Source: Nilaparvata lugens (lineage: Eukaryota; Arthropoda; Insecta; Hemiptera; Delphacidae). From it: a stretch of 64,000 nt of DNA. This document shows positions 22,588-35,195 of the stretch, piece after piece (the stretch's first letter is position 1; every line of letters starts with the position of its first letter). A program made the position numbers and the translations under genes. The stretch is taken from positions 313,018-377,017 of the forward strand of contig NC_052514.1 in NCBI RefSeq assembly GCF_014356525.2. The letters are read 5' to 3'. The notes beneath the pieces are model-generated. The model was given only the letters and a program-made list of their open reading frames with translations, searched no databases and had not been told where the DNA came from.

Positions 22588-23077
22588 TAAGCGAATGAAT
22601 GATTTGGCAACGGTACGGAGGTAGCAAAGGATAGAAGTATCTACTCTGTCTATTGACAGACAAGTATAGTAAACCAATGTTAATCAGGTGCTGAATTAAT
22701 AACTTAACTCACTAAAGTTATAATGGTATACAATTTATAAGTATTTTAACGGAAAATTACTTTCCAACAATTAATAACAATAACAATAACAAGATCTACG
22801 TTACTTTCTGTTCATGTTTTTCAATAATTATTTATACAATGAATAATAGACAAATCATAACAAATAAATGATTAGAAAATGGTGAACAAGATCAGCCTAA
22901 TTCCGTCCCTTTCCCAAATTATTTTATGAATAATTCCAGAATATAGGTTATATTTCATCACTAAATAAATTTTCAAGCCCAATTTTTAGTCCAAAAATAT
23001 GCAAACTAGGAAAAGCAAAATTTGCAATAAGCTCCACAAAACCAAAACGTCAACTGACAACAGAAAAGTTGTCTGCT
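22588..23077. other. AT-rich intron DNA, family C-like remnants
   Basis: No gene. The words 'ttgacagacaagtatagtaa' and 'ttaatcaggtgctga' resemble family C interiors but are too degraded to delimit. Confidence 0.4.
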
Positions 23078-23320
23078 ATAATGAGAGGTTATAATGACAG
23101 TAGGTATTTGACTAGCATTGGTGTTGCTATCAACAAAGCAGATAGCGCTATCCTTTTCTAGCTCCGCAACGTTGCTAGACCGTTTTTACTTTCCTTGTCC
23201 TATTACCATAGGTAAGGAAAGTATTGCTTTCCAAAAAAAATTAAGGTACCCCGATTTCAAGTTTTCTATACGTTTCAAGGTCCCCCGAGTCCAAAAACAT
23301 GATTTTTGGGTGTTGGTCTG

Positions 23321-23393
<73 letters not shown>

Positions 23394-24533
23394 TGTTTGT
23401 GTGTATGTCTGTGAACACGATAACTCCAGTCCTAATCAACCGATTGACTTGAAATTTTAAACTTAAGGTCCTTATACCATGAGGATCTGACAATAAGAAA
23501 TTCAATAAAATTGAATTCAAAATGGCGGATAATTACTAAAAAACCATGTTTTTCACGGTTTTCTCGAAAACGGCTGCAACGATTTTCTTCAAATTTATAC
23601 CATAGATAGCTATTCATAAGCCCTATCAACTGACATGAGTCTCATTTTTGGGAAAATTGCAGGAGCTCCGTAATATTCTTGAGAAAAATGGCAGATAATT
23701 ACTAAAAAACCATGTTTTTCACGGTTTTCTCGAAAACGGCTGCAACGATTTTCTTCAAATTTATACCATAGATAGCTATTCATAAGCCCTATCAACTGAC
23801 ATGAGTCTCATTTTTGGGAAAATTGCAGGAGCTCCGTAATATTCTTGAGAAAAATGGCAGATAATTACTAAAAAAACATGTTTTTCACGATTTTCTCAAA
23901 AATTACTTGACCGATTTTTTTCAAATTCATACCCTGTATGAACTGGCATGAGTCTCCTTTCCGGGAAACTAATGGGGGGTGCACCCCATCCTTGAGAAAT
24001 GGACTTTGTAACCTCCTTCTCGTGCATGAGGTAGGTAGGTAGAGCAGTTCATAAAAATAACACATAGTCGAGATATTTCATCTGTAGAACAGCTGTTTTG
24101 ACGACTTTAAAAAAAATAATCGAATTTCACAATTTACACAAAGGAAAAAGTACTCTGAAAACAATTATATTATACACATATACTGTATACAGAAGTCTGA
24201 TCGTAGTTTAAAATAAAATGTTGCCGCCAATCGTCATCATGTTATTCCCCTAAATTATTCTCGTTTAGAGATGGAGCTTACAGTTCAATGAGCAAGGAAA
24301 GTTGTGTGAGTGTACCACACCAGATTTTTTAGCAATGTAGAAATATAATTAATTAAAAAATTTTGATTGTCAATTATGAGAATTCATTACTTAATCATTC
24401 ATAAATTACATCAGATATACAGGTATCAGCAATCCTCTATAGAAGGCAAGGCAGTGGCAGTGGCAAGGCAGAGAATCGGCAACGCTGTTCTTCTAGCTTC
24501 ATTCACTGCCATTCTAAAGTGAACCTCACTATA
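23078..24533. mobile_element. Degenerate family C element split by a family G element
   Basis: The left arm is 'ctataatgagaggttataat' and the right arm 'cattctaaagtgaacctcac', ending 'tatag'. These are family-C termini with mutations. The interior between about 23188 and 24330 is a complete family-G element, so G inserted later. 'cgctatccttttctagctcc' and 'ttagcaatgtagaaatataa' on the two sides are family-C interior. Confidence 0.7.
23188..24330 (+). mobile_element. Family G dispersed repeat, full copy
   Basis: Starts ACTTTCCTTGTCCTATTACC and ends 'caaggaaagttgtgtgagtg' then 'taccacaccagatttttt'. It contains a TG microsatellite (about 23320-23406), then 'gacttgaaattttaaactta', then a 166-bp unit tandemly repeated at about 23521 and 23687 with a third partial at 23853; each unit holds 'ttctcgaaaacggctgcaac'. 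The same layout occurs at 45531-46666. No ORF of note. Confidence 0.85.
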
Positions 24534-25200
24534 GGTTGACCTCCAATCACGTTTCTTTTTATCTTTGAATCTATTCCAAAATAACCCAATCCCTAAAATC
24601 GAATTCTCTATTCAGTTTAAACAATATGAAAAATTCATACTGCAACAAGATGGCTGACTGGCTTATTTTTCCATTATATGAGTCGAACCCAAATCTGTAT
24701 TCATTTGAACATAATAAAATATTTTTTTTTATTTAAGAGTAATGTTTTCCTTGAACAGTCGTGCTTTAATCCATTACATTTTTCAAACATTCAAAACCCT
24801 TATCTCTATTATAAATCCGTATAAAAACCGCGATCTCTAATCTATATTTAATGCAGACTCTTTTCATAAAATACTCTTATCTCTCATGTTCCTCTCTAAA
24901 TAATTTGGGATTGCCGATTCTTTGTCCCACATGCCAGATCTATACACTAACTGTTGCATAATAGTTTATTGGGCAGAAAATAGATTCTCTCCTTATCTAC
25001 TGCAATGTTATCGCTGGCTGATTCAGTAATTGCCAACATTTTTGTCGATCTCGTTCATATTTTTCACCAGCTAATACTTTTCCCCCACTGCACTAGACGG
25101 CGTTTTATCTTGTTTCTTGAGAGTTGACAGTTAGTGACTCACTCGTCTGAAATTAGGTACTGTGTTTACTGTAGAGATATTTTTGCAGCGCCTAACAAAA
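24534..25200. other. Intron DNA without recognised features
   Basis: AT-rich, no gene and no repeat that recurs clearly in the window. Confidence 0.4.
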
Positions 25201-25562
25201 TTTGTTCAGCTTTTCAATGTAGTAAGTTTATTCAAAATTTGCAATATTACTGTTCTATATGAGAATGCCATTAGTATAATGTGTAGTAAATGAAAATGTT
25301 ATTGTTCTTAGAATGACTATTTCCTTATTTTGTTCTTTTATTTGAATTCATTGACAGTTGATGTATATTTATTACTATTAAATTTTGAAAACTTCAAAGT
25401 GAAAAAACACTCACATTCTTTGATGTGGCAATTATATTTATTAGCAGCGCTAATAAATATATTCAGGAATAAATAGTCGGCTCATATAATATAGTATTTT
25501 GAAATGTAGTGTACAGGAGTAATTTGGAATTTAAATATTCTAATCTTCTTTCTACTGGAGAG

Positions 25563-25563
<1 letters not shown>

Positions 25564-25600
<37 letters not shown>

Positions 25601-25650
25601 ATATATTATATATATATATATATATTATATATATATATATATATATTTAT
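25564..25650. repeat. (TA)n microsatellite
   Basis: Almost pure TA repeat directly before the family-C terminus. The paralogous site at 27170-27185 has only about 10 bp of TA. Confidence 0.95.
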
Positions 25651-26024
25651 ATAGTGAGGTCAACGTTATAATGGCAGTGGAGAAAGGAGAACAACGATAC
25701 CGATCCTCCGTCTTGTCAATGCCTTCTATGGAGGGTAGCTGATACAGGTTTATTGATGTAATATTAACTGTTCATTCTCGTTTAAAATAATAAATTATAT
25801 TCTATCAAGCAACAAATTATATTTTTCAATAATTTCATAATTAATTTTCATATTAAACATTGAATATTTTGTAAATTAATTATCAACTCTACCTTGTTAA
25901 AAGACGATCTGGCAACAGAGCAAAGAAAGAAAGGGATAGCGCTATCCGCTTTGTTGAATGATAGACAAGGATAGCAATACAATTGCTAATCAAACACTGC
26001 CATTATAACGTGGACCTCACTATA
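25650..26024. mobile_element. Family C element, 375-bp copy
   Basis: TATAGTGAGGTCAACGTTAT on the left, 'ataacgtggacctcactata' on the right. Interior has 'aatgccttctatggagggta' and 'gttgaatgatagacaaggat'. Confidence 0.9.
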
Positions 26025-26253
26025 GGCCGAATGAGGTACTCAAGAAGGAAGAAAATTAGGGTGTTTAGATTCCAAATTTACTTTAATATGTCTATAAACT
26101 ACAGTTAATCTCAAGCTACTATAGTAAGGTCCAAGTTATAATTATTACAATGGAGAAAGATAGGAGAACACTTTGCCGATTCTCTGTCTTGTCACTGTTC
26201 TATGAGAATACTATTAGTATAATGTGTAGATAATGAAAATGTTATTGTTCTTA

Positions 26254-26998
26254 AGCTGCGTTTACACCGGAGTTAATAACACGAGTTATTAACAAAAAGT
26301 TATTAAATTTCTCTTGACAAAAGTTAATAACTCATGTTTCTAACAGAAAATTCCTTGTTATTAACAAGATCTTGTTATCAATATAATTGACTTCCATATG
26401 ATTTCATTTAACGAGACTATTTATATGATATAACAACAAAAAGCAAAAATAATAATCAAAAAATTGTCTTCAAATTTGAATTGAAACATGTATGTGATCA
26501 TTAAAATAATGATCTTCATCTGATCTAATGTAAATAAATTATAATGCGTTTACACCAGAGTTTAAAACAAAAGTTTTCAACATAAGTTAGTAACAATTTC
26601 TTTTCGCTGCTTGTTTTGTTATCAACAAAAGTTAATAACTTTGTCACGTGTTTTGTCTGCAGCTGTGTAGTTATTAGGGAACAGCTGTAGTTGTAGGGTA
26701 GGGATGCTGGGCGAGGGGGTTGCGGTGAAGATAGTAACCTGTTATTAACAAAAGTTACCGACTCTCGATGGATAACATAAATCTTGTTAATAACAAGAAA
26801 TTTTCTGTTGAAAACACGAGTTATCAACTTTTTTCAAAAGAATTTTTTGTCGATTCAGTCAAGTTGACAACTTTTTATTAATAACTCCGGTGTAAACGCA
26901 ACTCAACATAATGCTATTAACTTTTGTTATTAACATCAGTCGATAACAAAAATGTTAAAAACTTGTGTTATTATATTAACTCTGGTGTAAACGCAGCT
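26254..26998. mobile_element. MITE-B-like 745-bp element with TTA target duplication
   Basis: Begins AGCTGCGTTTACACCGGAGT and ends 'ctctggtgtaaacgcagct', flanked by TTA at 26251-26253 and 26999-27001. The paralogous uninterrupted site at about 25310 reads 'ttgttcttagaatgac', confirming both element edges and the 3-bp duplication. Inner repeats of 'gttaataactc' type suggest one copy inserted into another. Confidence 0.92.
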
Positions 26999-27182
26999 TT
27001 AGAATGACTATTTCCCTCTTTTGTTCTTTTATTTTAATTTTTTGACAGTTGGTTTATTTATTAGCAGCGTTAATATATTCCTTAATAGTCGGCTTATATA
27101 ATATAGTAGCTTGGAATGTAGTGTACAGAGTAAATTTGGAATTTAAACATTCTAATCTTCTTTCTACTGGAGTATTTCTATA

Positions 27183-27556
27183 TATAGTGAGGTCCACGTT
27201 GTAATGGTAGTGGAGAAAGGAGAACAACGATGCCGATCCTCTGTCTTGTCAATGCCTTCTATGGAGGGTAACTGATACCGGTTTATTGATGTAATATTAA
27301 CTGTTCATTCTCGTTTAAAATAATAAATTATATTCTATCAAGCAACAAATTATATTTTTCAATAATTTAATAATGAATTTTCATATTAAAAATTGAATAT
27401 TTTGTAAGTGAATTATATTTTTACATTTTCAAAACACGATCTGGCTACAGAGCAAAGCAAGAAAGGGATAGCGTTATCCGCTGTGTTGAATTATAGACAA
27501 GGATAGCAATACCATTGCTAATCAAACACTGCCATTATAACGTGGACCACACTATA
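27183..27556. mobile_element. Family C element, second duplicated copy
   Basis: TATAGTGAGGTCCACGTTGT to 'ataacgtggaccacactata', 374 bp, colinear with 25650-26024. Confidence 0.9.
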
Positions 27557-27701
27557 GGCTTTGACTATAAAAAGAATATAATATTCTTTCTATAATCAAA
27601 GCTATAGGCCTAATCAGGTACTCAAGAAAAAAGAAAATTAGGGTATTTAGATTCCATATTTACTATAATATATCTATAAACTACAATTAATCTCAAGTTA
27701 C

Positions 27702-28080
27702 TATAGTAAGGTCCACGTTATAATGGCAGTGTAGAAAGATAGGAGAACAACTTTGCCGATTCTCTGTCTCGACACTGCCTTCTATAGAAGATAGCTGATT
27801 CCGTTATATCTGATGTAATATCAACTGATCTTTCATGTTGAAAAAAAATAGTTATATTTTATTTGTCAATAAAATATATTTTCCAATGAATAAATATTAA
27901 ATTTTCGTAATTGAGATGGAATTTTTAGTTGATTAGTTAGATTTCTACATTGTTAGAAACCGATCTAGCAACGTTGCGGAACTAGAAAAGGAGAGGGCTA
28001 TCTGCTTTGTGGAATGATAGACAAGAATAGCAACACCAATGTTGATCAAATACTGACATTAACGTGGACCTCTTTATATA
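27702..28080. mobile_element. Family C element, third copy in the cluster
   Basis: TATAGTAAGGTCCACGTTAT on the left and 'attaacgtggacctctttata' on the right. The interior has 'gttgcggaactagaaaagga' and 'gaatgatagacaagaatagc'. Confidence 0.85.
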
Positions 28081-28414
28081 GCCCGACAGTGTATTATTTT
28101 CTTATAATTCAATTTATTAATTTTTTTTATTAATTTTCTTATCTTCAAATTTCTTGGTGTTTTTGCTTTATCTTCATCTACTACTCCATAATTAACAGTA
28201 TGCTTCTGTTTGTAGTTCTTATTGGTGTTCTAGTCATTCTTTTATCGAATTTCTTGGTGTTTTTATTCTATTTTCTCAGTTTTCATGAATTTCTTGGTGT
28301 TTTCATTTCATCTGTATTACACAGTTATTCTATAATCACCCAATGAATGTTCTGTGGGGTTTTTAATCTTGATGTTGCACATAGCACATATCTTCAACGG
28401 AATTTAATTTCTAA

Positions 28415-28805
28415 GGTCCGGTTGCACAAAAGCCGGTTGAATTTTAACCGTGATTATAGTTGAATTGTTTAGAATTGAAAGTACACATGTCCATTTTTTA
28501 ACAAATCACTATTTATTTATAAGTTGACTTCAAAAAATTTTAACTCCATAACGTGCTTTCTAATAACTGTATTCATCAATAAATAATAATTATTATATAA
28601 GTGATAGCATTTGCAACAAAACCAGTTTTTTTGCGTTGGTGAAAAATTTAAATTTATGGACATGTTCACTTTCAATCCTAAACAATTCAATTTTAATTTC
28701 ACGAGAACCAATCAGAGAAGGCCTTTCAGAAAAGACGGCTTCTCTGATTGGTTCTCGTGAAATTAATCACGGTTAAAATTGAACCGGTTTTTGTGCGACC
28801 GGCAC
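28415..28805. mobile_element. Family D element with inner palindrome, TAA target duplication
   Basis: Left GGTCCGGTTGCACAAAAGCC, right 'ggtttttgtgcgaccggcac', flanked by TAA (28412-28414 and 28806-28808). The right part holds the usual 'gagaaccaatcagagaag' hairpin. The left half contains another palindrome, 'gttgaattgtttagaattga' (28450) against 'tcaatcctaaacaattcaa' (28672), probably a separate insertion. Confidence 0.85.
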
Positions 28806-28833
28806 TAAATGTTGCATTTTGATGTATGTTACC

Positions 28834-29130
28834 GTAAAGAAAAGATAGCGTAAGAAGATATCCCATGGTATAGGTCGTTTATGTTCCAAATTTGAAACCG
28901 AGTTTCTTTTTATTTTTTATCTTTTCTCAAGCCTATTTCTGTCGTCTACTGTTGGTTATTACTGTTTTGGCCGGGTGAGAGTGTAAGAACGGCACAGTAT
29001 GAGAGGCTACCAGCGTCACATAGCTTCAAGAAAAAGAGCTACTTGGACTATCGGCTTGAGTTAACAGTGAAATTTGCAACATATACGCCCTTTACCATGG
29101 GATATCTTCTTATGCTATATTTTATCTATG
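28834..29130. mobile_element. MITE-A copy, ends partly eroded
   Basis: Left 'gtaaagaaaagatagcgtaa', right 'cttatgctatattttatcta', with 'atcccatggtatagg' and 'ccatgggatatc' arms and the 'ctatcggcttgagttaacag' block. Confidence 0.85.
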
Positions 29131-29850
29131 ATGCCAACTATTGCTTTTTTAGTTCAATGATGTTATTATTCAATTTATTTCAATTATTTTTAATCATTGC
29201 ATTGTTCACCATTCTATATTTTATAAGTGATATGTTTAAAGCTTATGTTTCTCTCTTTTTCAATTGTATTGATGTTTTAGTATTCCCTGATTACATAACA
29301 AACTGATTTCTACGATAATAATCGATGGTCTAAAATGCTTAACAACAATACAATATTATTCTCTCCAACCAATTCATTTCTCATAAATAAATAATACATC
29401 ATTATTACTTCTAACAATTTATTCCTCACATTTTCTATTTCTTTATTTCATTGTTGTATAGTAGCTTTATCCTACATTTTTACTAGCATCATCAATTTAT
29501 TATCAGCCACATGCTCATGCCTTCATCAAAACTTGAGTATTTTTCTCTCTTGAATTTTTGATAATAATGCATGATTATAAATTGATTCATTTTTCATGAG
29601 TATTCATAAATCATAATGCATTAATATTATGCAAAATGTTATACAGTCAGAAAATTATGAGTCAACTTATATAGTTTTGCTGTATTACATCGTTGATAAC
29701 CATACATTATTTGAATTTAATTTCAAACAGAAATTTTTAAATTCAGCTTGAAACTTTAAATTTCAATTTTCTATAACTTTTCAACTTTAAATTTCTATAA
29801 TTTTACTTGAAACTTTAAATGTATATAAATTACTAATTATAAAAACAATA
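29131..29850. other. AT-rich intron DNA, no recognised features
   Basis: One AT-rich ORF (29043-29306) overlaps the end of MITE-A and has no protein-like features. Nothing else is visible. Confidence 0.4.
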
Positions 29851-30925
29851 TAAAGCATGTAGTATCCTTTTTATTCAAACTTTAAAACATTTTAACAAAA
29901 TGTTTTACTTAAAAAGGATACTACATGTTTGTGTGTGTATATGAGTGTAGGTGCGTTTGTGTACATGATATCTCCCAATTAACGGAATGACTTGAAATTT
30001 GGAACTTAAGGTCCTTACAATATAAAGGTGCGTACGGACTTTCGCTCTGCTCCGCAACCGAACGTCACTCCAGCAGAGCGATTGATGATCGACCGGGGAG
30101 CAACAGTGGTTCGACCGGGGAACGCGAGAAGATCTAACATCTTCCGTAACGTTCATGATGGGTGCGTGGGCGGAGCGACTGTGGTTCGGTGGAGGAACGA
30201 GGGCGGCACGAAGGCGGAGCGTGCTCGGTGCGGGTTGGAAGCGCGTATATGTGTACGCAGCTTAAGGATCCGACACGAACAATTTCGATCAAATGCAATT
30301 CAAGATGGCGGCTAAAATGGCGAAAATGTTGTCAAAAACAGGATTTTTCGCGATTTTCTCGAAAACGGCTTCAACGATTTTGATCAAATTCATACCTAAA
30401 ATAGTTATCGATAAGCTCTATCAACTATCACAAGTCCCATATCTGTGAAAATTTCAGGAGCTCCACCCTATCTATGCAAAGTTTGATTTTAGATTCCAAA
30501 TTATCAGGCTTTAGATAACATTTAAAGAAAAAATTTCGAGTGGAAAAGATTGAGCATGAGAATCTCTACAATTAATGTTCAGTAATATTTTCACCTAAAA
30601 TTGAAAATAAGCTCGAAATTCCAGAAAATGTGATTATCCAATTGCAAACTGATTGCAACTGTTGATTCTATTATATGATTCACTATGAAGAGATAGCAGA
30701 CCTCGTATGTCTCCAGCGTTATTGTCCTGTCACCAGCTGGCTCAGATCTTTGGTTATAAGTAGACTTGAGATGTGCGTGATCACTAGCGTCAGGTGATCA
30801 ATTTTGGCTATGATGACACAACTCAGCTCGCTTCGAAGCTTAATGATGAAACTCAGCTCGCTTCGAAGCTTAATGATTTTCATAACGGCAAGGAAAGTTG
30901 TGTGAGTGCGCCACACCAGATTTTT
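29851..30925 (+). mobile_element. Family G copy, 5'-altered, with nested insert
   Basis: A palindrome at about 29855-29933 ('tgtagtatcctttttattca' and 'aaaaaggatactacatgt') precedes a family-G body beginning around 'gtacatgatatctcccaatt'. It continues 'ttctcgaaaacggcttcaac' and ends 'gcaaggaaagttgtgtgagt' then 'gcgccacaccagattttt'. It is interrupted by the element at 30026-30262. Confidence 0.75.
30026..30262. mobile_element. GC-rich 237-bp TIR element with TAA target duplication
   Basis: Begins AGGTGCGTACGGACTTTCGC and ends 'gtgtacgcagct', flanked by TAA at 30023-30025 and 30263-30265. The intact sister sequence at about 41300 reads 'cctataaggatccgacacg', the empty site. It is much more GC-rich than its surroundings. 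ORFs crossing it are accidental. Confidence 0.85.
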
Positions 30926-31800
30926 AGAAAATCAAACTCGTGGCTGGAGATCAAGGCTTCTTTTTCCAGTCATTCCAAAAACTATTATATTTTTATTTGT
31001 AAAAATATTTCTTGTATTTGGCAATAAATTCTTGTAATGTGCCATATAAATCTCAACTATGAATGATTGAGAAAGAAACAACAGGCTTAAAGACCAAGAC
31101 TGTTCCTTTAAAACAAACTGTTGAAAGAAAACTCTTGCTGATTTCTCTTCGACACAAGACAGAAAGCTCTCCGAATGGCTGATTCGGTTGGCTTATCAAA
31201 TTCAAATTCACTTTATTTGCCTTAAAAATTATATAGAAATTGATGAAATAAATATTCTTAATTACAATATGGCACTATTCAACTAAAATTCAGTCAATCC
31301 GGTCGTGTCGGCGTAAAATCGATGAATGAGGAAACGGTCAATAGCTATCAAGAAATTTGGATTTTTTTCGAGAAAACTGATTTGAGTTTTGAATTTAAAT
31401 AACTAGTATTTCTGTGAAGAGTAGACCTCACGCAGTTTTCTCATCCACAAGTATCTGATGTCACCTGTTTGAAATGTTAACAAAATCAGTTCACATTTGT
31501 AATCCATTACGATATAATTCATCCAGTTCCGTGATAATCTTTCCATCTGATGAAGATGTTTTTTACGATCAAAAATATTATAATTTCTTCAGCATTATTT
31601 AGTTCATTTGATTATTTTAATCACCTATCAAATTGGTTTTTTCAAATGTGAGAATATTGATACTGATGGGCAAGCATAAAAATACCATGACTGCAAAACA
31701 AAATATTGATACCAAAGACCTTTAAGATGCATACCTCTATAAACAACTTGAAAGAGATTATATCGAAGTAATCACGGAAATATGCTTTAATAAGTAAAGG
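30926..31800. other. Repeat remnants before a LINE
   Basis: At 31198-31280 the reverse complement of a non-LTR tail ('caaattcaaattcactttat'). At about 31395-31445 a block 'agtagacctcacgcagt' recurs at 53480 and 62050. No gene. Confidence 0.45.
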
Positions 31801-34515
31801 CGAGCGATTCTACTTTGTTTGAAACTATAGACCTTTGTTATCTTATATAAAATTATCAACTAGTCAAATAGAATTAAAAAGGAGGAATAGACCCCTAAAA
31901 GAATGGATAAGCTCAGGCCTGGTAAATTGTATAAGAACAAGAGACAAAATGCATAATGCCTTGAAAAAACAACCTTTTAATGTCACATTGAAAGAGAGGT
32001 ATAGAGCCTATAGAAACTTATTAAATAACTTATTAAATCAGCTAAATTCGAATTCTATAAAAACAAACTGAAATCATGTGAAGGAAACAATAAAAAGGTA
32101 TGGAACTGCATCCAGGAAATTTTAGACACTAAACGTCATAAGCTCCCCCCTGATATTGATCCTGAATTATTAAATAATTATTTCTCACAGGTGGGAAAGA
32201 CATATGCAGAAAAACTATTTGAAGAAAATGAAATTTTCCTCAAGAAACTGGTAATAATTCTAACTTTCGATTTCTGAATTCATTTTTCATACGTCCCACA
32301 AATTATGATGAAGTTATAAATCAGATAAATAGTGCTGCTCCTGGTTTCGATAATTTAAGTAGCGTTTGTCTTAAAAAAATAGCCCACTTCATAGCTCTAC
32401 CTCTAACTTTAATCTTCAATAAATGTATGGAAACAGGGCATTTCCAAGTCATTTTAAAATTGCCAACATAATTCCATTACACAAGTCAGGAGATAAAACA
32501 AACCCAACCAATTATCGTCCAATTAGCCTTATAAGTAATATATCCAAAGTTTTTGAAAAAATTATAAAACAACAGGTTGTTCCATACTTGAATAAATTCA
32601 ATTTAATAAACAAATATCAATATGGTTTTCAAGAAAATAATGCACTGAGGATGCCATGGCTGAACTTGTAAATATAATAACAAATAACTATAAGTCAAAT
32701 AAAAAAACTTTAGCTGTATTCCTGGACCTGGCTAAGGCGTATGACACCATCCCTCATTCAAACCTGCTTGAGAAACTTGAAGGAAATGGCTTTCGTGGTC
32801 CAGTATTAAGACTATTTGCTAGTTATTTGGAAAACAGAACACAAGTGATTAATTTGAATGGAAGGGAGAGTAAAATAGCTTTGTCAGGATTTGGCCTACC
32901 TCAAGGAACAGTATTATCCCCGATTCTATTTCTAGCTTACATAGACGATTTATTGAGTCTTCCTATTCAGGGGTGTAGGATATTGTCTTACGCGGATGAC
33001 ACTGTATTAGCTTTTACTGGATCCTCGTGGGACAGTGTTATATCTCTTGCTAACAGTGGACTTTGCAGGGTGAGGTCTTGGCTTGTGAAGAATGTTTTGA
33101 CATTGAATTATAAAAAAAGTGTTTATATGACATTTTCTCCGAACTCGAGTACACAGCCAACTGACAAAATAGATAATGTAAATGCAGTTAGAGTACATAA
33201 AAGGACTTGCTTGAATGACCCCAACAATGATGATATGAGTTGTCCATGTCCTGTGTTAGAGAGGGTAACTGAAACAAAGTATTTAGGTGTCACGTTGGAC
33301 CCAATCTAAGATGGAATAAGCATATAGATAAGATGTGTAGCAGGATGAAATTCATGATTCATAAATTCTATAAACTGAGCTTACTAAAGAGAAATCTTTA
33401 AGTAAAATGGTCTATCTTGCATACGCCCAATCAGTTTTTCAGTATGGAATTAGGGTCTGGGGTGGTGCTTTTAATGCTCATTTCAATAAACTAAATATTA
33501 TTCAAAAGAGTATACTCAAGGCAGCACTAGGAGTGCATAGTAGGTACCCTAGCCAGCAACTTTTTATGGAGTTCGGAGTTCTGTCAGTTAGGCAACTGTA
33601 TATCAGAAATCTTGTTAAATATATCAGCAACCATATACATCTTTTTACACCTCATTCAACTAATTATAGTTTTAGATCAGTAAATAGATGCTTTGTTCCT
33701 CGAACAGATCTAACTATATGCAGAAGACAATTCAACTATACAACAAAAAAGCTTATTAATTTTATGCCAGAACATTTCATTGCAGAAAAACCTACAAAAG
33801 CACTTAATTGAAAGCTGGATAAAGACAGAAGATATTATACCTAAAATATTTTAATTTGATGTACATATACTGTCTTCCTCAGTTCCTCTGAATTTATTAT
33901 TAGTAGGGCTATACTCCCAGATTAATTTTTTTCTCTCTGAGTTTAAGTTTTATTTTTTGTGTCATGTGTACTGTATTGTATTGTTTTCCTCTTTTTGCTT
34001 ACAAAAGGAATTGCATATATGCTACAAATGAATTACATTATGTTACTAAATGTTACTATAATTACATATGTACAGTGAATTGTAGATTAATAATTACATG
34101 AATCATCTCTTTTTCTTTTGAGTTTTTAAATTATTATGAATTCTTTCTAGTTTTTCTACTCTCTTAGTATTTCACTCTTAGTACTTCTTCTTTTCGGATT
34201 GAAATTTTATTATTTTTTTTCTAGTTTTTCATACATTCCATATGTTTCTTTTTTCTTTATTATATTTTTTCTATTTTCGACTGAATCTCAAGCCACTAAT
34301 TATAGCCGACTGATTACTCGTTGCCATCGCTCAAACTATTTAGTTTTGCTGGTAACGCCAATGATAATATTATAATCAATGTTTAAATGGAAAATATTTT
34401 AATTTTAAGTTTTTGTAATGTATTGTATATGAAAATTTTTATATTTTTCACATTTGTAAAGTTGTGTTTAATGATTTTGGCAATAAATATTTCTTTCTTT
34501 CTTTCTTTCTTTCTA
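31801..34515 (+). mobile_element. Non-LTR retrotransposon (LINE) with decayed reverse transcriptase
   Basis: Broken reading frames encode successive RT parts. 31835-32071 is an upstream helical region. 32423-32671 has IANIIPLHKSGD and NYRPISLISNISKVFEK. 32656-33309 has FLDLAKAYDTIPHSNLL, GLPQGTVLSPILF and the catalytic YADD. 33407-33811 is the thumb and C-terminus (YGIRVWGGAF). Frameshifts separate them near 32270, 32650 and 33310, and a stop lies near 33400, so it is dead. The 3' end has 'tttggcaataaatatttc' and a TTTC repeat tail (34489-34515), as in CR1/Jockey-like LINEs. The family within that group is not certain. It lies in the e(y)3 intron on the same strand. Confidence 0.88.
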
Positions 34516-34690
34516 TAGAAATAGACACGGCTTTTTTGTGTTGCTCTCCAGTCAGTGTCAAGTCTCCAGACATCTGTGTAATCCACTTGTCAGCTGATTG
34601 ATTATGAACAATAATTCCATAGTCTGATTAATCCTATCTTCAGAGTAGATGATATCAGAATATGGAGGAATATTTAAACATTAAAATATA

Positions 34691-35056
34691 AAAATATTCC
34701 TTTTCTTTTCATATCATCCTTAAAATGCAAAATTTCAAAAAAATGTGTATACATCGACGCACAGTTGAAAAAGGAATATTCTTGCCAAATCTCATCGAAT
34801 TCTATCAACGCGTTTGGCCGTAATCGCGTTACATACAGACAGACAAAAGAAAATCCGAGTTAAAACATAGACTTCACTACTTTTCTTTTCATATTATCCT
34901 TAAAATGCAAAATTTAAAAAAAATGTGTATATATCGACGCGCAGTTGAAAAAGGAATATTCTTGCCAAATCTCAACGAATTCTATCAACGCGTTTGACCG
35001 TAATCGCGTTACATACAGACAGACAAAAGAAAATCCGAGTTAAAACATAGACCTCA
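34691..35056 (+). repeat. Tandem pair of a 3'-end-like repeat
   Basis: Two copies of about 180 bp (34691-34874 and 34879-35056) share 'ccttttcttttcatatcatc' or near variant, 'gttgaaaaaggaatattctt', 'acagacagacaaaagaaaat' and 'taaaacatagac'. A third relative at 63090-63480 ends 'gacctcacttcgctcggtca'. The pattern resembles a retrotransposon 3' end that spreads alone. Confidence 0.75.
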
Positions 35057-35195
35057 CTTTGTTCGGTCAATTATTCAAACACCATCTTTTCAACTATTGA
35101 CAGTCATTCCATCATCAGTTATGTAATTAAATAATCATTGATTGTAAAAAGACTATTTAGGGAATATTTAAAGTAATTATCATTATTTTCTACAG

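Larger units (their letters stand above)
25228..27780. repeat. Tandem segmental duplication of about 1 kb
   Basis: Copy 1 (about 25228-26215) and copy 2 (about 26196-27780) share, in order, 'cattagtataatgtgtag', 'taatcttctttctactggag', a family-C element, and 'ggtactcaagaa...gaaaattagggt'. Copy 2 contains an extra 745-bp element (26254-26998) and lacks the long TA tract of copy 1 (25564-25650). Confidence 0.85.

Noticed and set aside
23118..23520. ORFs with long Cys/Val or His/Thr runs
   Set aside because: They are translations of the TG/CA microsatellite in family G; the same applies at 45549-45840, 52326-52532 and 59588-59812.
30028..30383. 95- and 73-codon ORFs in GC-rich DNA
   Set aside because: They span the edge of a 237-bp transposon with a proven empty site; the frame is lost in the uninterrupted copy at 41.3 kb.
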